A DNA stretch of 40,415 nucleotides from an uncultured Prevotellaceae bacterium (GCA_900320055.1 ONQS01000022.1:1-40415), one strand, 5' to 3'. Counted from the stretch's first letter, positions 15,651-24,804 are shown. Notes: generated by a model from the letters alone, not told the origin. Made by a program: numbers and translations.

Positions 15651-16910
15651 ATGGCTGAACCAATGCAACTGTGCAACATCAGCGAGAACAATTTTGAGCA
15701 GTGCACCAAGTGCTCGATCTGCACCACGGTCTGCCCCGTTGCCGCTGTAACCACCGACTATCCCGGCCCCAAACAGGCCGGCCCCGATGGGGAGCGCTAC
15801 CGCTTGAAGGATCCCGCCTACTACGACAAGATGCTCAAGTTGTGCCTCAACTGCAAGCGCTGTGAAGTGGCCTGCCCGAGCAACGTGCACATTGCCGACA
15901 TCATACAGCGCGCACGCATGCAGGCCTCCGTTGGCAAGCACGCCAGCCTGCGCGACACGATGCTGGCCAGCACCGACCTGCTGGGAACAATGGCGACACT
16001 CGTGGCACCGGTGACCAACGCCACCCTGGGCCTGAAGCCCGTGAAACTGGTGATGGACAGCGTGATGGCTATCGACAAGCATCGCACCTTCCCAGCCTAC
16101 AGCGGCACCAAGTTTGAGACGTGGTACAAGCGCCACGCCGCCAGCAGCCAAGGCGCCTACCCGCACCACGTCAGTTACTTCCACGGCTGCTACGTCAACT
16201 ACAACTTCCCCAGACTGGGACAGGATCTGGTCAAGGTCATGAATGCCGTGGGCTATGGCGTGCACCTGCTCGCCAAGGAGCAGTGTTGCGGAGTGGCCCT
16301 GATAGCCAACGGCCTGTACAAGCAGGCCCGCCGCCAAGGCCGCGTCAATGCCGCATCGATACGCCAGGCCGTCAACGCGGAGCACCGCACGGTGCTGACC
16401 ACGAGTTCGAGTTGCACCTTCAACCTGCGCGACGAGTACCCCTCCATTTTGGACATCGACACCAGCGACGTGCGCGACGGCATCATGCTTGCTACCAGAT
16501 TTCTCTACAACCTTGTGGACGAGGGGAGTATCAAACTCATCTTCAAGCAAGACTATAAGCGCCGCATCGCCTATCACACGGCCTGCCACATGCAGCGTAT
16601 GGGCTGGCAACTCTACAGCATCGAGATGCTGCGCATGATTCCCGGACTGGACCTCCAGGTGCTGGAGCAGGAGTGCTGCGGCATCTCGGGCACCTACGGC
16701 TTCAAGAAGGAGAATTACGAGCGCTCGCAGGCCATCGGCAGCGTGCTGTTCAAGCACATCGCCGATGCTCAGGTCGAGGCGGTCGCCACCGATTGCGAGA
16801 CCTGCAAGTGGCAGATCGAGATGTCGACCGGCCTGCCCGTCGAGAACCCCATCAGCATCCTTGCCGACGCCCTCGATGTAGAGGCCACACGCAAGGCCAA
16901 CGGACTCTGA
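15651..16910 (+). CDS. glpC: Anaerobic glycerol-3-phosphate dehydrogenase, subunit C
   Basis: Iron-sulfur subunit that anchors GlpAB to the membrane and delivers electrons to menaquinone. The 419-residue product has two 4Fe-4S ferredoxin clusters: C18, C21, C24, C28 (CTKCSICTTVCP) and C65, C68, C71, C75 (CLNCKRCEVACP). Two CCG domains follow, with HGCYVNY...QCCG and YHTACHMQRMG...ECCGISGTYG...DCETCKWQIE, the pattern shared with heterodisulfide reductase HdrB. Length and order match E. coli GlpC. The start at 15651 is preceded by an A/T-rich stretch with AGAGGGATATT, a possible weak ribosome site. Confidence 0.95.
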   Translation: MAEPMQLCNISENNFEQCTKCSICTTVCPVAAVTTDYPGPKQAGPDGERYRLKDPAYYDKMLKLCLNCKRCEVACPSNVHIADIIQRARMQASVGKHASLRDTMLASTDLLGTMATLVAPVTNATLGLKPVKLVMDSVMAIDKHRTFPAYSGTKFETWYKRHAASSQGAYPHHVSYFHGCYVNYNFPRLGQDLVKVMNAVGYGVHLLAKEQCCGVALIANGLYKQARRQGRVNAASIRQAVNAEHRTVLTTSSSCTFNLRDEYPSILDIDTSDVRDGIMLATRFLYNLVDEGSIKLIFKQDYKRRIAYHTACHMQRMGWQLYSIEMLRMIPGLDLQVLEQECCGISGTYGFKKENYERSQAIGSVLFKHIADAQVEAVATDCETCKWQIEMSTGLPVENPISILADALDVEATRKANGL

Positions 16911-17000
16911 GAAAAAAAACTTAAACATTCGCTTTAAGCATCATACATCAATTTGATATATATCAACTATCTAACTAAAACTTAAAATCTTCAACTAATT

Positions 17001-18413
17001 ATGGCAAGTTTTTTAGCCCCTCCGGCCTATAAGCCGGAACAGACCGGTCCCGAGGCCGATGCCAAGTACAAGAGACTGCGTTGGCAAGTCTTTGTCGGCA
17101 TCTTTATCGGCTATGCCGGTTTCTATCTGGTGAGGAAGAACCTCTCCATGGCAATCCCCATGCTGGAGCCTCTGGGCTTCTCCAAGGGCGAACTGGGCAC
17201 CGCTCTGGCGATGAACGCCGTCGCCTATGGTGTCTCCAAGTTTGTGATGGCCAGCGTGAGCGACCGCAGCAACGCGCGCCGCTTCCTGCCCCTGGGCTTG
17301 ATCCTGTCGGCCATCGCCATGATGTTTATGATCATCCCGGTACACTACTTCCGTGAGCAGAAGGGTCTGGCCATCTTCCTGATGGGCGCCTTCAACTTTA
17401 TGGTAGGTTGGTTCCAGGGTATGGGTTGGCCTCCGTGTGGCCGTGTAATGACCCGCTGGTTCTCGATCAAGGAACGTGGCACATGGATGAGTGTGTGGAA
17501 CTGCGCTCACAATGTGGGCGGCGCCCTCGTCGGTCCAATGGCGGCCTATGGTGCAGCCTGGTTTGGATCCTGGTTCTACGGCAGTCACAAAGAGATGTAC
17601 TTCCTGATCGGTACCTATGCCTTCCCCGCTGCTGTGGCCATTCTGATCGCGATCATCGCCTATGTTCTTATCCGCGACACGCCCCAGTCGTGCGGTTTGC
17701 CCTCCATTGAGAAATGGAGCGGCAGTGCCTCCAAGAATTATGATGAGAAGAAGAGCGAGCAGTCATTGAGCGTGAAGGAAATCTTCCGCACTGTGCTCTC
17801 CAACAAGTTCTTGTGGTACATCGCACTGGCCAACTCCTTTATCTATATGGTACGCTACGGTTGTCTGGACTGGGCTCCCACCATCCTGAGTAACCAGGGC
17901 GTTGACATCAAGAGCGCCGGTTGGGCTTACTTTGCCTATGAGATCGCCGCCATTCCCGGCACCCTGTTCTGCGGCTGGCTGAGCGATAAGGTCTTCAACG
18001 GCCGCCGCGCGCTGCCCACGATGATCTTCATGGCCCTGATCATCGTCGCCATCGTCATCTACTGGCAGAACATGACCAACCTGAGCATCGTCATTGCTTG
18101 TCTGATCGCTATCGGTTTCCTCATCTATGGTCCCGTGATGCTGATCGGTGTGCAGGCTCTCGACCTGGCTCCGAAAAATGCCGCTGGCACCGCCGCAGGA
18201 CTGACCGGCTTTATGGGCTACGTGCTCGGTACCGCCATCCTGGCCAACACCGTGCTCGGCTACGTGGCCGACAGCACTGGCGGTTGGGACATGCCCTTCG
18301 TCCTGCTGATCGTGGCTTGCGTGCTCGCCATCTTCTTTATGGGCATGACCTACAAGGAGGAGCAGTACCTCGTGGCTGACCGTAAGGGCACCGCTGTCGA
18401 AGAGAAGAAATAA
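17001..18413 (+). CDS. glpT: Glycerol-3-phosphate transporter (OPA family, MFS)
   Basis: Inner-membrane antiporter that imports glycerol-3-phosphate in exchange for phosphate. 470 residues with about 12 predicted membrane segments. Substrate-site arginines known from E. coli GlpT are conserved: R45 in FYLVRKNLSMAIP, and R285 in YMVRYGCLDWAP (R269 in E. coli). The OPA signature around residues 125-160 (NFMVGWFQGMGWPPCGRVMT) is also present. From this gene on, the operon uses more of the abundant CGT/GGT codons than glpABC, suggesting higher expression of the uptake genes. 90 bp separate it from glpC and 44 bp from glpQ. Confidence 0.95.
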   Translation: MASFLAPPAYKPEQTGPEADAKYKRLRWQVFVGIFIGYAGFYLVRKNLSMAIPMLEPLGFSKGELGTALAMNAVAYGVSKFVMASVSDRSNARRFLPLGLILSAIAMMFMIIPVHYFREQKGLAIFLMGAFNFMVGWFQGMGWPPCGRVMTRWFSIKERGTWMSVWNCAHNVGGALVGPMAAYGAAWFGSWFYGSHKEMYFLIGTYAFPAAVAILIAIIAYVLIRDTPQSCGLPSIEKWSGSASKNYDEKKSEQSLSVKEIFRTVLSNKFLWYIALANSFIYMVRYGCLDWAPTILSNQGVDIKSAGWAYFAYEIAAIPGTLFCGWLSDKVFNGRRALPTMIFMALIIVAIVIYWQNMTNLSIVIACLIAIGFLIYGPVMLIGVQALDLAPKNAAGTAAGLTGFMGYVLGTAILANTVLGYVADSTGGWDMPFVLLIVACVLAIFFMGMTYKEEQYLVADRKGTAVEEKK

Positions 18414-18457
18414 TCATTTTTCATACTATAATTAATTCATTAAAAACCATTTAACTT

Positions 18458-20080
18458 ATGTTTAAACATCTCGTACGAGTAGGCTTGTTGAGCACCGTTG
18501 TGCTTGCAGCCTTCACCTCATGTGAGGATGAACAGCAGTTCACCAATGAGAAACTTGATGCCAAGCGTGTTGAGGTTCAGGTACTGAACAGTGAATTGGC
18601 CAAGGTTCGTGACTATGTGCCCCTGTATGCAGTCATTGCACACCGTGGCTCCACCTTCTGGGCTCCCGAGGAGACCGAGGCTTCGTGGCGTTGGGCCCGC
18701 GAAATGGGTGCCGACTATCTGGAGAGTGACGTGCAGTGCACCAAGGACGGAATCGTGCTTGCCAATCACGATGAGAACCTGAAGCGCACCACCAACATCG
18801 AGAACGTCTTCAGCGAGAACGTTCCCACCAGCCGTGTAGACTTCTACATGAGCCTGGGCTTCTCCCGCGAGGACGCAGAAGCACAGTATGGCCGTGACAT
18901 GGCCGCCTTCCGCCCCTTCTACACCTTGAGTTACTACTATGCCGAACTGCTCATGCTCGACGCAGGCAGTTGGTTTAACGAGAGTTCACTCGAGCAGGCT
19001 CGTCCCACCTTCAAGGCTACCGAGAACGGCCGCTTCGAGAACGGTCATATCGTCTACAGCAATGGCCTGTACATCAGCGCTATTCAGGACCAGATCGCCT
19101 ATGCTCAAGGTAAGCGCCTGGTGCGTGACGCCAATGGTCGCCGCATCCTTACCTATAAGATTAAGGACGAATACAAAGGCATGACCCTGGAGCAGATCTA
19201 CAACGCCATCAAGGCCAAGGGCGAGTACAACGCCAAGTACATGGACTTCATCGAGTACGACTTCGCTCACGCCTACGAGGCTGACCCCGAGGACACCGGC
19301 AACCGTCCCGGCATCTATGTCGAGTTCAAGGAGAGTTGGCTCAACCCCGGCAACATGGAGCAGCGCGTGTATGATGTGCTGGCCGAGCAGGGCTGGAACA
19401 TCATCACCAACGATCCCGGCGACCAGCCCTTCTACAAGAATGGCAAGGTCAACGTGGGTAACACCCGCGGCCGCGTCATCCTGCAGACCTTCTCGTTTGA
19501 TGCTCTGCGCCGTGCCAACGACATCTTCAAGGGTCGCATCCCCATGTGCTACCTGCTGTGGATCAGCGAGCCCGCCTATGCCACCGACATCGCCTATGAC
19601 ACCCCCACCGGCTATGCAGCCTTCATCAAGTGGGCTCAGGACAATGGCGCACACATCATCGGCCCGGCCATCAGTGGCGCCCCCAACAACTATCCTGAGA
19701 TGAACGCCCCCTGGCAGGCCTACATGATCCGCCGCTCGGGTATGATCAACCACCCCTACAGTTTCGACAGTTGGGCACAGATGTGCAAATACATGGGTTA
19801 CTACAACTATGGTTGGGAGACCGAGTTCGACGACCTGCTCCGCCTGGAGATTCCCGCTACTCCTTACTGCACCAGCAGTTATCCCAACAGCGTGCCTGTC
19901 TACATGGACGGCTTCTTCACCAACCGCACCGAGATGTCGCTGCGCTACATGATCGAGAACGGATTCCGTGGCAACGCAAATCTGCCCAACCCCTTCCACG
20001 CTGGACAGAAATATGACAACTCGCAGGCCAATGTCACCGTACCTGATGCCGTTGCTACCCTCGAGCGTCTGGGTTACTAA
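18458..20080 (+). CDS. glpQ: Glycerophosphodiester phosphodiesterase lipoprotein
   Basis: Hydrolyses glycerophosphodiesters (deacylated phospholipids) to glycerol-3-phosphate and an alcohol, outside the inner membrane. The signal peptide ends in lipobox AFTSC (Cys22), so it is a lipoprotein. GDPD motifs: H62/R63 in AHRGSTFWAPEET, E89 and D91 in YLESDVQ, H104 in ANHDENLKRTT, then E289/K291 in IYVEFKES. At 540 residues it is clearly longer than E. coli GlpQ (about 358), mainly through an insertion at about 120-280 between the HD motif and IYVEFK. It sits between the G3P importer and a porin, which fixes its role in feeding GlpT. The insertion has no motif I recognise. Confidence 0.92.
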   Translation: MFKHLVRVGLLSTVVLAAFTSCEDEQQFTNEKLDAKRVEVQVLNSELAKVRDYVPLYAVIAHRGSTFWAPEETEASWRWAREMGADYLESDVQCTKDGIVLANHDENLKRTTNIENVFSENVPTSRVDFYMSLGFSREDAEAQYGRDMAAFRPFYTLSYYYAELLMLDAGSWFNESSLEQARPTFKATENGRFENGHIVYSNGLYISAIQDQIAYAQGKRLVRDANGRRILTYKIKDEYKGMTLEQIYNAIKAKGEYNAKYMDFIEYDFAHAYEADPEDTGNRPGIYVEFKESWLNPGNMEQRVYDVLAEQGWNIITNDPGDQPFYKNGKVNVGNTRGRVILQTFSFDALRRANDIFKGRIPMCYLLWISEPAYATDIAYDTPTGYAAFIKWAQDNGAHIIGPAISGAPNNYPEMNAPWQAYMIRRSGMINHPYSFDSWAQMCKYMGYYNYGWETEFDDLLRLEIPATPYCTSSYPNSVPVYMDGFFTNRTEMSLRYMIENGFRGNANLPNPFHAGQKYDNSQANVTVPDAVATLERLGY

Positions 20081-20133
20081 TCCACACGACAGGTTGAATA
20101 ACATTAACAACATTAAATCGACATAATATAAAT

Positions 20134-21477
20134 ATGAAAAAATATATTTTAATGCCTGTTTTGGCAATCTTCGCACTGACAGCCGCTGCCCAGGACTTCG
20201 ACACCGACCCCACCCTGGAACTCGAGAACGCTGAGAAGGAAGTGAAGTTCACCGTCGGCGCTCGCATGATGGCTGACGCTGCATACTATCGCAGCGACTT
20301 CACCCCCATGCAGAGCGGTGCCTCGATTACCGATGCCCGTATCCGCACATCGATGACCTATAAGGACTGGTACTTCTATGCTGACTTCGGTTTCGGCGGC
20401 GGCAAGTTCTCGCAGAAGAACATCTTCCTGCAGTACAGCCACCTCGACAACAACGATAACACCCACGCTATCAAGGTCGGTTACTACAACGACCCTGCCG
20501 GCTCTATGGCCCGCAACACCTCGCTGGGCAGTTACCACTTCATCAGCCGTCCCGGTTCATCCTACGCCTTGGGCGAAGGCCGCGAACTCGGTATCAGTTA
20601 CAAGTATAACAGCAACCGCTTCATGGCCTATCAGGGTGTCTTCACCGAGAATGCCTACAACAAGATTGATGCCGGTTTCAACGGTGTGACCGTCGCTGGT
20701 CGCTACCTGTTCCGTCCCATCGCCGACGACAACCAGACCCTGCATGTGGGCGTGAGCGCTCGCTTTGCACACCTGGGCGGCGGTGAGGTTTACAATAACG
20801 TGCTCAAGAAGAGTCTGCACCTGGGCCAGGCCCTCGAGACTCTGGTTGACGAGGACGAGCAGTTTGTCAGCGCCGACCTCGATTGGGCCAACAACGTCGT
20901 GAACGTGGGCGCCGAGGCTCTCTATCAGAACGACAAGTTCTTTGCCCGTGGTGAGTTCTTCTACAAGCATGTGACCAAGAAGCGTGACAGTTACTCGCTC
21001 TATATCGATGCTCAGAACAACATTGACGGTTGGGGCGACATCGAGTGGTGGGAGAACGCCAACAAGTTGAAGAACAACAACTTCATTGGTGGCTACGTAG
21101 AGGCAGGCATCCAACTCCTGGGCAATGGTTACAGGTATAACAGCCAGGAAGGTCTGCTCGGCGGACTCGACGGCAAGTCGCTCGAGATTGTAGCCCGCTA
21201 CAACTACACTGGCCTGAACAACCTCACCGATGGTGAGTACTACAACGCAGGTCGCGGTCACTTCTATGCCAACGGTTACATGGAGGATTGGCCCGGCACC
21301 GGCGCTACCAGCGTGGGTGGTGGTGATGTCCACAGTTTCACCCTCGGTCTGAACTACGCCTTCAACCGCTACGTGCTGTGCATGCTGGACTACACCTTCC
21401 ACAAGTTGGACAAGCCCTTCTTGCCCAACGACAAGAACCTCCACGTGGCTCAGGCCCGCGTTCAGTTCACCTTCTAA
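20134..21477 (+). CDS. Outer-membrane porin, OprO/OprP-like (Porin_O_P type)
   Basis: A 447-residue beta-barrel with signal peptide MKKYILMPVLAIFALTAAAQ and a short acidic N-terminal stretch (DFDTDPTLELENAEKE), then alternating barrel strands (KFTVGARMMADAAYYRSDF, KDWYFYADFGFGGGKF) and a C-terminal Phe (VQFTF), the standard signature for outer-membrane insertion. The pattern of GSYHFISRP... near residue 135 and LGISYKYNSNRF fits phosphate/polyphosphate-selective porins. It is the last gene of the glp operon, 53 bp after glpQ and before a strong terminator, so it is probably the outer-membrane entry for glycerophosphodiesters or glycerol-3-phosphate; the substrate is inferred. Confidence 0.87.
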   Translation: MKKYILMPVLAIFALTAAAQDFDTDPTLELENAEKEVKFTVGARMMADAAYYRSDFTPMQSGASITDARIRTSMTYKDWYFYADFGFGGGKFSQKNIFLQYSHLDNNDNTHAIKVGYYNDPAGSMARNTSLGSYHFISRPGSSYALGEGRELGISYKYNSNRFMAYQGVFTENAYNKIDAGFNGVTVAGRYLFRPIADDNQTLHVGVSARFAHLGGGEVYNNVLKKSLHLGQALETLVDEDEQFVSADLDWANNVVNVGAEALYQNDKFFARGEFFYKHVTKKRDSYSLYIDAQNNIDGWGDIEWWENANKLKNNNFIGGYVEAGIQLLGNGYRYNSQEGLLGGLDGKSLEIVARYNYTGLNNLTDGEYYNAGRGHFYANGYMEDWPGTGATSVGGGDVHSFTLGLNYAFNRYVLCMLDYTFHKLDKPFLPNDKNLHVAQARVQFTF

Positions 21478-21591
21478 TCAAGGGGAACTCATCTACGGAT
21501 CAGAAAAAGAATGAATTATCATCTAATAGATATCTCTATACCAACACTACTTTGATTATTCATTAGAATCTTTTTTCCTATCAATCACTAT

Positions 21592-21633
21592 GATCCCGCC
21601 TCACCCGTGAATGGGCCAGGCGGGATCTTTTTT
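21592..21633 (+). terminator. Terminator of the glp operon
   Basis: Strong GATCCCGCCT / AGGCGGGATC stem followed by TTTTTT, 114 bp after the porin stop. The intervening stretch (21478-21591) holds nothing recognised. Confidence 0.92.
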
Positions 21634-21652
21634 GTTAGGCTCTTGTGAGGAA

Positions 21653-21694
21653 ACAAAAAAAGAAGACCGTGCTCCGCTCAAGGGGCAACGGTCT
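21653..21694 (-). terminator. Terminator of the secreted-protein gene at 21730
   Basis: Minus-strand stem AGACCGT...ACGGTCT (21694-21688/21670-21664) followed by a T-rich tract (21663-21653). It faces the glp terminator, so the two transcription units are insulated back to back. Confidence 0.85.
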
Positions 21695-21729
21695 CCATTC
21701 GTTTTAGCAGGGAGTATCGTCTCCAGGGC

Positions 21730-22962
21730 TTATTTCACGACCTTGACGGCACTGGTGCTGCCATCGCTGTAGGTGGTCACCTGGATGGTCAAGCCGTAAG
21801 GTTGAGCCATCTGCTGGCCGGCCATGTTGTAGTAGCGCACGCCAGTAACAGTCTTGCCCGCGCTCAACTCATCTACAGCCGTGTGGGGATACACCTCGAG
21901 ATAGACAATATCCGACTTGTTGGTCACGCCATCGACGGTGTAGTTCAACTGCATACCGATGCGCCACGTGAACAGGGGATTATCGCCCGCATTAGTGCGA
22001 TAGAAGTAGACACGGCGCAGATAGAAGTCAAATCCGCTGTAGCCATACGGGATCTCGGTCATATCGGCCTCAAACCCATTGTTCAAGCCATAGGTGTCAT
22101 AGTCAAAGGTGAACAACTGGTCGTTGTCGGTAAAGATGCTGTAGGTCAGGTAATCCGGGTTCAGCATATTGCCATCGACATCCACCAGGTTGATGTTAAA
22201 GTCCAGACGCGTGTAGCCTTCCTCGTTGCCGCTGTCAAAGAACTCCGTCACCTCAGGATTGGCGGGCACCGCGGGCACCGCATCGCCCATAACGGTCCAC
22301 GTCGTGTTCCACTCGATGGTGGCCACACTGCCGTCGTCGCTCCACACGCCTGCCAAGCCAGTAGCCACACAGTCATAGGGATAAGGATTATCCACGCTGC
22401 CCTCGGTACCCTCGAGCGTGATGGTACCCGTCGCAGCGTCGATAGCATAGAGGGCAACCTCGGCACGCTCGTCACGGATAAAGTCCAGCCAGTAGAACAC
22501 CCCATCCTCGTCCTCAAACTCGATCACGTCGGTCGAACCCCATGCCAGTATCAGGCCATAGCCATATTCCTCGTTGTAGGACACATACTGGCCCAACGGC
22601 ACAGAGATGTAACGGCCGTCATCGACCAACTCACCCTCGACCCAGGTGCCGACGCCCTCGCCATAGCACAGGGGATCCTCGATATAGACCGTCTTGCCAT
22701 CGGGGGCATAGGTCACCTTGACACGGCCCGTCTGAACGGCAGGCTCGTAGCCATACAGGCTCGAGAGCAGGTACTCGCCGCCACGGGAATAAGTCACGAC
22801 GGTGCCCTCGGGCTGCTCGGTGATGATATCAACCCGCGACGGTGCCTTGATCGTTGCAGCCGACTTGCAGAGCGGACGATAGGCATTGCCTGCCGATTTC
22901 ACACCTGCCATCGCGCTGACAGCGACGGCAACACTCATCAATAGTAAGGAAAATTTCTTCAT
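21730..22962 (-). CDS. Secreted protein with T9SS-like C-terminal segment, function unknown
   Basis: A 410-residue exported protein; the ATG at 22962 (MKKFSLLLMSVAVAVSAMAG) is preferred over one four codons upstream because it begins a standard signal peptide. The body is rich in Tyr, Asp and Gly and probably all-beta, with Asp/Glu-rich turns such as EFEDEDGVFYW. The last 40 residues (VTGVRYYNMAGQQM..., ...DGSTSAVKVVK) have the shape of a type IX secretion C-terminal domain: V-YN-GQ, then a Gly-containing strand and a final KVVK. This differs from the dockerin-tailed proteins nearby. It stands as a single gene with its own promoter candidate and terminator. No enzymatic motif seen. Confidence 0.8.
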   Translation of the reverse strand: MKKFSLLLMSVAVAVSAMAGVKSAGNAYRPLCKSAATIKAPSRVDIITEQPEGTVVTYSRGGEYLLSSLYGYEPAVQTGRVKVTYAPDGKTVYIEDPLCYGEGVGTWVEGELVDDGRYISVPLGQYVSYNEEYGYGLILAWGSTDVIEFEDEDGVFYWLDFIRDERAEVALYAIDAATGTITLEGTEGSVDNPYPYDCVATGLAGVWSDDGSVATIEWNTTWTVMGDAVPAVPANPEVTEFFDSGNEEGYTRLDFNINLVDVDGNMLNPDYLTYSIFTDNDQLFTFDYDTYGLNNGFEADMTEIPYGYSGFDFYLRRVYFYRTNAGDNPLFTWRIGMQLNYTVDGVTNKSDIVYLEVYPHTAVDELSAGKTVTGVRYYNMAGQQMAQPYGLTIQVTTYSDGSTSAVKVVK

Positions 22963-23042
22963 AAGCGTAATCATTTATGTGTTAATGATAGAATAAATAA
23001 TCAGACATCCGCATCGCATATCGCAATCATGCGTTCAAGGCG

Positions 23043-23050
23043 CAAATATA
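23043..23050 (-). promoter_or_regulatory. Putative -7 element for the gene at 21730
   Basis: Minus-strand TATATTTG; leader about 74 nt. A TTTG lies 24 bp upstream, longer than usual. Confidence 0.5.
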
Positions 23051-23103
23051 GTAAAAATCTCGAAAAAACCGCCACAAATCGCTTACAATTCACAACTAAA
23101 TAT

Positions 23104-23111
23104 TATATTTG
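23104..23111 (+). promoter_or_regulatory. Putative -7 element for the alanine symporter gene
   Basis: TATATTTG, 32 bp before the ATG; same octamer as the divergent promoter at 23043-23050. The -33 region is weak. Confidence 0.55.
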
Positions 23112-23143
23112 CACTTTCAACCTTAAAAACACTTGACACAACG

Positions 23144-24520
23144 ATGGAGACCTTGAACCACTTCTTTGAAACACTGAGCGGCTACCTGTGGGGCTGGCCG
23201 ATGATCATATTGCTGCTGGGAACGCACGTTTTTCTCACCTTCAGGCTGGGGGTTCCTCAGCGCAAACTGTTAACAGCCATACGCTTATCCATCAACAAGG
23301 ATAAAGGATCGACAGGCGACGTGTCGCAGTTTGGCGCCTTAGCCACCGCGCTGGCGGCCACCATCGGCACTGGCAACATTGTGGGCGTAGCCACAGCGGT
23401 GGCTCTGGGTGGCCCCGGAGCCGTGCTCTGGTGCTGGCTCTCGGGCGTGTTTGGCATCGCCACCAAGTATAGTGAGGGCCTGCTGGCCATCAAGTACCGC
23501 GTCAAGGCCGAAGACGGCCGCATGTTGGGCGGCCCGATGTATGCTCTAGAGCGCGGATTGGGCTGGAAATGGCTCGCCGTGCTGTTTGCCCTGTTCACGG
23601 CGCTGGCATCGTTTGGCATCGGCAACACGGTACAGGCCAACGCCATCTCGACCATCGCACAAGGCTCCTATGGTATTCCCACCTGGGTATCGGGCGCTGT
23701 CGTCTGCCTGCTCACGGCCCTGGTGCTGCTGGGCGGCATCAGGAGCATTGCCCGTGTGTGCAGCGCACTGGTGCCCTTCATGGCTTTCTTCTACGTGCTG
23801 GGGTGCATCTACATCCTGATTGTCAACGGCCAATACGTCTGGCCCGCCATCCAACTCATCTGCCAGTCAGCATTCACGCCCCAGGCTGCCGGCGGCGGCT
23901 TTGTCGGCACCACAGTCATCGTGGCGGCACGCATGGGTATCGCGCGAGGCCTGTTCAGCAACGAGTCGGGCCTGGGTTCCGCGCCCATTGTCGCCGCAGC
24001 GGCCCAGACGCGGAACCCCGTGCGCCAGGCGCTCGTTTCATCCACGGGCACCTTCTGGGACACGGTGGTCATCTGCGCCTTTACCGGCTTGGTCATCGTC
24101 AGCAGCATCATCGCCTACCCCGACATCAGCAGCACCGATGGCGCGGCCCTGACCAAGGCCGCCTTCTCCAAGATCCCCTATGTGGGCACCCCGCTGCTAT
24201 CGTTCGGACTGCTCACCTTTGCCTTCACCACCATCCTGGGTTGGTGCTACTACGGTGAACGGGCCGTCGAGTACCTCAAGGGCAAGCGCTGGATGCTGGG
24301 CTACCGCATCATCTTTGTCGCGATGGTGTTTGTGGGTAGCGTCATCAGCCTCGACGTCGTCTGGAACGCAGCCGACTGCATGAATGCACTCATGGCCATC
24401 CCCAACCTGGTGGCACTGCTCTGCCTGAGCGGCGTCATCGCCCGTGAGACCAGGCATTACCTGTACGAGGACCGCCTCGACCATCACGCGCCCGATGCCC
24501 CCGAGCAGCCTCTCCAGTAA
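23144..24520 (+). CDS. Sodium:alanine/glycine symporter (AGCS family)
   Basis: Inner-membrane carrier that takes up alanine or glycine with Na+. 458 residues with about 10-11 hydrophobic segments. Characteristic motifs: QFGALATALAATIGTGNIVG near residue 64, GGPGAVLWCWLSGVFGIATK, MLGGPMYALERGLG, and FSNESGLGSAPIVAAAAQT about residues 273-291, which contains the sodium/substrate region of this family. Length and motif order are standard for AlsT/DagA/AgcS. Single-gene unit: divergent from the secreted protein and followed by the separately promoted SRP RNA. Confidence 0.94.
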   Translation: METLNHFFETLSGYLWGWPMIILLLGTHVFLTFRLGVPQRKLLTAIRLSINKDKGSTGDVSQFGALATALAATIGTGNIVGVATAVALGGPGAVLWCWLSGVFGIATKYSEGLLAIKYRVKAEDGRMLGGPMYALERGLGWKWLAVLFALFTALASFGIGNTVQANAISTIAQGSYGIPTWVSGAVVCLLTALVLLGGIRSIARVCSALVPFMAFFYVLGCIYILIVNGQYVWPAIQLICQSAFTPQAAGGGFVGTTVIVAARMGIARGLFSNESGLGSAPIVAAAAQTRNPVRQALVSSTGTFWDTVVICAFTGLVIVSSIIAYPDISSTDGAALTKAAFSKIPYVGTPLLSFGLLTFAFTTILGWCYYGERAVEYLKGKRWMLGYRIIFVAMVFVGSVISLDVVWNAADCMNALMAIPNLVALLCLSGVIARETRHYLYEDRLDHHAPDAPEQPLQ

Positions 24521-24591
24521 ATTCAGTCCATCTAGAATCGCCACTGCTACAGCCCGTTAAGTCAAGGTGGAAAATATTTTCTCGGAAAAGG

Positions 24592-24622
24592 CTTGCCAGT
24601 TCAGCAAAAAGCAGTACCTTTG
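24592..24622 (+). promoter_or_regulatory. SRP RNA promoter
   Basis: CTTG (one mismatch to TTTG) at 24592-24595, 19-bp spacer, TACCTTTG at 24615-24622; transcription would start at the RNA's first paired bases. Confidence 0.75.
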
Positions 24623-24627
24623 CAGCC

Positions 24628-24724
24628 GGGTAAGTCCTACACGGCCAGCTCCCTCCCAATCCCCCAGGTCTTGACCGAAGCAAGGGTAACGAGGTTGTAG
24701 CGGCGCGCTGTAGTTCACTTGCCC
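24628..24724 (+). ncRNA. ffs: Signal recognition particle RNA, small bacterial type (4.5S)
   Basis: A roughly 97-nt rod-shaped RNA: ends pair GGGTAAGT/ACTTGCCC (24628-24635/24717-24724) and CTACA/TGTAG next to them. The apical part carries the domain IV signature CAGGTCTTGACC...GAAGCAAGGGTAACGAGG (24665-24694), matching the Ffh-binding CAGG / AGCA-type asymmetric loops of SRP RNAs. A T8 run (24725-24732) directly after the closing stem acts as terminator. It has its own promoter. The RNA partners with Ffh and FtsY in co-translational targeting. Recognition is by motif and shape; a covariance search was not possible. Confidence 0.85.
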
Positions 24725-24796
24725 TTTTTTTTGTACCCCACCCCATCATTCCCTGAAAAAAGTCTCATCTGTTGTACATTTTCATAACTTTTGTAC

Positions 24797-24804
24797 TACA
24801 TTTG
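24797..24804 (+). promoter_or_regulatory. Putative -7 element for the ATP-grasp gene
   Basis: TACATTTG, 26 bp before the ATG; GTTG lies 22 bp upstream as a possible -33 element. Confidence 0.5.
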
